This document shows, piece after piece, positions 41,327 through 44,067 of a DNA stretch of 44,067 bases. Below the pieces are notes generated by a model. That model ran no database searches and had not been told where the DNA came from. It was given only the letters and a program-made list of their open reading frames with translations. Where the stretch lies: positions 1 to 44,067 of the forward strand of contig CAXBLA010000025.1 of assembly GCA_963976625.1 (NCBI GenBank). Direction: 5' to 3'. The stretch's first letter is position 1. Every line of letters begins with the position of its first letter. The stretch is from UBA1924 sp963976625 (GTDB lineage: Bacteria > Planctomycetota > Phycisphaerae > Phycisphaerales > UBA1924). Both the position numbers and the translations under genes were made by a program.

Positions 41327-41379
41327 CGAACTCGGATTAACCGAACTCGGATTAACCGAACTCGGATTAATCGAACTCG
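41327..41379. repeat. 15-bp tandem repeat covering the scpA stop codon
   Basis: The unit CGAACTCGGATTAAC occurs three times in tandem (last copy ends in T), plus an 8-base partial copy. On the minus strand each copy repeats the scpA 3' end, GAGTTCG(A/G)TTAA, so each carries a potential TAA stop. Confidence 0.9.
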
Positions 41380-42209
41380 TCGGCGGCCACGGTGTAGTGA
41401 GCGGGTTCGTCGGGTTGTTCGATATCGGTGCGTAGGGACATCTCGACTTCGCCTTCGTTCATATTGACGGCGATGCGTTGATCGCGGACGAGCACGAGGA
41501 TGGCGAGGAACATGCCGACCATTTCTGGGCGGGTCTTGCCAACGATCAGCGAGCGGAGGCTCGATGGGGCGTTGTTCGAGTTGTTGAGTTTTTCTTGCAG
41601 GTGATCGACGATGTGCTCGATGTGCATTTCCAGGGGTGTGTCGTCGGAGAGGACCTCGTGCTGCCCGATGCGATCGAAGTTGACGCTGGCGACGATTTGG
41701 CGGAAGGCCTCGACCAGGTCGGAGAGGTCGAGGTCTTCGAGTTCGTGCTCGCCCATGTCGTCCATGGCCTGGCGGACGCGTTCGTCGTCGATCCCGGCGC
41801 TGTGGACCGGGTAGCGTTTTTCCCAAGTTTGGCGGCGTTGGTCGAGGACGTCGGCGGCGTCGCGGTATTTTTTATACTCGAGCAGTTGGCGGACGAGCTC
41901 CATGCGGGGGTCGTTGGCGGGTTCGCTGGCGGGGCGTTCTTCGTCTGGATCGTTTTCGTTGTCCCGGGCGTCGGCCTGGGCGGCGAGCATGCGGGATTTG
42001 AGCTCCATCAGGGTGGTGGCCATGACGAGGAACTCGCCGGCGAGGTCGATGTCGATCCGGTCAACATCGTCGAGGTACCCGATGTATTGGTCGGCGATCA
42101 ACGAGAGGGGGATGTCGTGGAGGTCCACCTCGTGCTTACGGATGAGGTAGAGCAGCAGGTCCATCGGGCCTTCAAAGGAATCGAGTTTTACGCGGTACAG
42201 ATCGCTCAT
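41367..42209 (-). CDS. scpA: Segregation and condensation protein A
   Basis: The kleisin subunit of the SMC-ScpA-ScpB complex for chromosome condensation. The 280-residue protein starts YRVKLDSFEGPMDLLLYLIR, contains HDIPLSLIADQYIGYLDD and GEFLVMATTLMELKSRML (the SMC-neck-binding N-terminal domain), an acidic linker (about residues 80-100), and a C-terminal winged-helix part with MVGMFLAILVLVRDQRIAV. The stop lies in a 15-bp tandem repeat. scpB and smc are not seen in this window. Confidence 0.95.
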   Translation of the reverse strand: MSDLYRVKLDSFEGPMDLLLYLIRKHEVDLHDIPLSLIADQYIGYLDDVDRIDIDLAGEFLVMATTLMELKSRMLAAQADARDNENDPDEERPASEPANDPRMELVRQLLEYKKYRDAADVLDQRRQTWEKRYPVHSAGIDDERVRQAMDDMGEHELEDLDLSDLVEAFRQIVASVNFDRIGQHEVLSDDTPLEMHIEHIVDHLQEKLNNSNNAPSSLRSLIVGKTRPEMVGMFLAILVLVRDQRIAVNMNEGEVEMSLRTDIEQPDEPAHYTVAADEFD

Positions 42210-42344
42210 GCACTATCTTAGCACAGCTGGTCCGCAGGCATGGGTGGGTTTGTGGGGAGAGATGCGGGCAGATTGGGGATTATTTAGTGAATCTGGCGGG
42301 GTGAATGGCCGATAAGAAGGGGGTTGAACGAATAGGAGCCGACG

Positions 42345-42596
42345 ATGACCAGCCTGAGCCAGAACCACTTCCTGAATACTGAACTCACTACGGGCCACCC
42401 GCCCGCGCTCAAGCTCGTCGGTGAGATGGAACTGACGGAGTGCCCCCAGTGTGGTGGGGTGGGTCGGATCGCGTGCCCGCAGACGGTGGCGGTGCGGACG
42501 ATCGGGTTCAATGGCGTGGCGACGCTCCAGCCGTCAACGGGGCATCCGATCCCGTGTCCGGGCTGCCATGGCAGCAAGCAGGTTCCCGGCTCGTAA
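42345..42596 (+). CDS. Small zinc-finger-like protein with DnaJ-type Cys motifs
   Basis: An 83-residue protein. After a non-distinct N-terminus it has CPQCGGVGRIACP (about residues 33-45) and IPCPGCHGSK near the end, the CxxCxGxG pattern of the DnaJ zinc-finger region, giving probably one zinc site. There is no J domain. AGGAG lies eight bases before ATG 42345. The role is unknown; it may be a small metal-binding chaperone-related protein. Confidence 0.65.
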   Translation: MTSLSQNHFLNTELTTGHPPALKLVGEMELTECPQCGGVGRIACPQTVAVRTIGFNGVATLQPSTGHPIPCPGCHGSKQVPGS

Positions 42597-42752
42597 TCGC
42601 CCCAAAATCTATCTGAAAAGATCCATCAACTGAAGCATGCACCGATCTGCGCGGATAATCATCCGTTGGCGGACACTTGGCCGATCTTGGGCACGGTGGG
42701 TTCGTAGAAACCCGGGGCTTGTGCTATGGGTTGGCGATATATAAGGGTGTGA

Positions 42753-44067
42753 TGTTCAGGATTTCGAAGTACATACCGGGGATGTTCCATCGGCGGGTGC
42801 TGTTGCTTGCTGTTTTGGCCTTGGGATCGTTTGGGCTGTTGGTGGTTCGGCTCGGGGCAATGACGCTGGGCGAGGGCGGCGAGCAAGCCCGGATCGATGC
42901 TGGCAAGCGGCTGGTGCGGACGACCTGGCTGCCGACGGTGCGGGGGACGGTGTACGATCGCAAGGGGCGCGTGCTGGCGGGGGATCGGGCGTCGTACGAC
43001 ATCGCGGTGGACTATCGGGTGCTGGCGGGGCAGTGGGTGTATAGCGATCGCTCGGGCAAGTTCCATGGGATCGATATTGATCGGTACGCGGCTCGTTTGG
43101 CCAAGCGGTACAACGATGCGGTGTGGGACAAGCTCGAAGAATCACAGCGAGACGAGATCATCGCGGGGTTTGACGCGGCCCTGCGGGCGCGGGTGGACGC
43201 GATGTATCGGTACATCAGCGAGCAGACGGGCACACCGGTGCAAGAGCTGCTGGATCGGCGCGACGAGATCGTTCGTCGGGTGAAGCTGGTCAAAGCGGAA
43301 TACACCGAGCGGACCCGCGAGCGGGAGCTTCGTCGCCACGCCGAGCGCGGGCATGTGCCCAATCAGGCGGACCTTGATCGGGTCGAGCGGATCGCGGCAC
43401 GCCCGATCGAGGCGGAGGAAGAAGCGCACCCGTTGGTCGAGGATGTGAGCGACGCGATGGGCTTTGCGTTTGTGCGTCAGAGCGCGCGGAGCACGCCGTT
43501 GATCCAGATCGCCGGCGAGGAGCACAATGAGATGCACACGCCGGTGTCGGTGCTGCCAGGTCTGACGGTGCTCGATGCGACGGCTCGGCTGTATCCGTAT
43601 AAGACGATTCAGGTGCAGATCGAGCGATCGACTTTTCCGCCGCCGTTGCAGTCCGAGGCCTTTGTGATCCTCGAGGAGACGGATGTGGGGTCGATGATCT
43701 TGGGTTCGGTGCGTCCGGGGATCCAGCTCGATGATGTGCAGCGCCGGGCGGCGGCGGTGGAGGGCGATCCGGTGCTGGCGCTGCGATCGTTGACGGAGAA
43801 GGGCACGGATCGCGGGCGGTATATGCACGGCGACCGGATCGGGCGATCCGGGATCGAGCGGGCGTATGAGGATCAGCTGCGGGGGCTGCGCGGGGTAAGC
43901 GTGGAGAATCGCCAGACAGGCGAGGCGATCGAGATCGGATCGACACCGGGGCTTGATGTGCAGCTCACGCTCGACATCATGCTGCAGGCGCGGGTGCGGG
44001 CGATTCTGGATCCGAAGCTCGGGCTGGCCCGGGTGCAACCGTGGCATCAGAACGAGGAGCCCACGAC
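42753..44067 (+). CDS. Class B penicillin-binding protein 2, N-terminal part (cut by window edge)
   Basis: A cell-wall transpeptidase; about 438 residues are visible and the frame is open at the right edge, so the transpeptidase active site lies outside. A membrane span at about residues 15-35 follows a short cytoplasmic start. The periplasmic N-terminal domain has the class B landmarks RGTVYDRKGRVLA and, near residue 370, IGRSGIERAYEDQLRGLRG, which match PBP2 (MrdA). The long charged insert between them (about residues 110-240) is larger than in E. coli. AAGGG lies a few bases before ATG 42753. Planctomycetes were long thought to lack peptidoglycan, and this gene fits newer evidence that they have it. 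Confidence 0.85.

Overview
The window looks like a chromosomal piece of a planctomycete, most likely of the Phycisphaerae type. Pointers seen in the sequence are a secreted protein ending in a PEP-CTERM-like tail (small hydrophobic run followed by RRRR), an LptD-like outer-membrane protein, a zinc-ribbon multi-pass membrane protein, a topoisomerase VI B subunit, an HtrA-like protein whose second protease domain carries DCGG instead of GNSGG, and a class B penicillin-binding protein. The taxonomic call is inference from protein style; no rRNA is present. Coding strands are very G-rich at third positions, so long open frames on the opposite strand are common and are mostly artefacts.

Layout. 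1-4.2 kb: 5' part of topoisomerase VI subunit B (cut by the window edge), a PEP-CTERM-like secreted protein, a zinc-ribbon membrane protein, ndk, csrA and a NifU-C-domain Fe-S scaffold. 4.4-10.1 kb: a putative lipoprotein, then a same-strand set of M20 peptidase/deacylase, class III aminotransferase and an AstA-like arginine N-succinyltransferase with a histone-H1-like lysine-rich tail. 10.1-13.8 kb: a membrane-anchored protein with a small C-terminal helix-turn-helix-like end, tilS, a degenerate receiver-like protein and an M24B aminopeptidase P. 13.9-17.2 kb: a minus-strand, overlapping operon ctaB - ABC ATPase - ABC-2 permease - SCO, a cytochrome-oxidase assembly set. 17.3-24.8 kb: secreted endonuclease/exonuclease/phosphatase protein, tRNA-Arg(UCU), the HtrA-like protein, tRNA-Arg(ACG), rpsT with a structured leader, a CPBP intramembrane protease, a small unknown, tRNA-Glu(UUC), recX and a TPR protein.

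24.9-31.7 kb: 3-hydroxyacyl-CoA dehydrogenase, divergent from a B12-binding-domain/MeaB GTPase fusion that overlaps pncC; a ThiS-like gene whose C-terminus is lost where it collides with a convergent PpiD/SurA-like gene; rpsD; a small unknown membrane protein. 31.8-44 kb: voltage-gated-type K+ channel with C-terminal zinc ribbon, YhaM-like OB-HD exonuclease, LptD-like protein, purF, a compact minus-strand set (lipoprotein - rhodanese - mqnD), smpB, scpA with a 15-bp tandem repeat at its stop codon, a DnaJ-zinc-finger-like small protein and the 5' part of a PBP2-like gene (cut by the right edge).

The content is mainly housekeeping and envelope functions. I see no insertion sequence, prophage, integrase, CRISPR array or origin. 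The most unusual items are the AstA-histone-tail fusion with its neighbours, the B12-MeaB fusion lacking a mutase domain, the Cys-for-Ser pseudo-protease with an embedded PDZ domain, bacterial topoisomerase VI, and the decayed thiS end.
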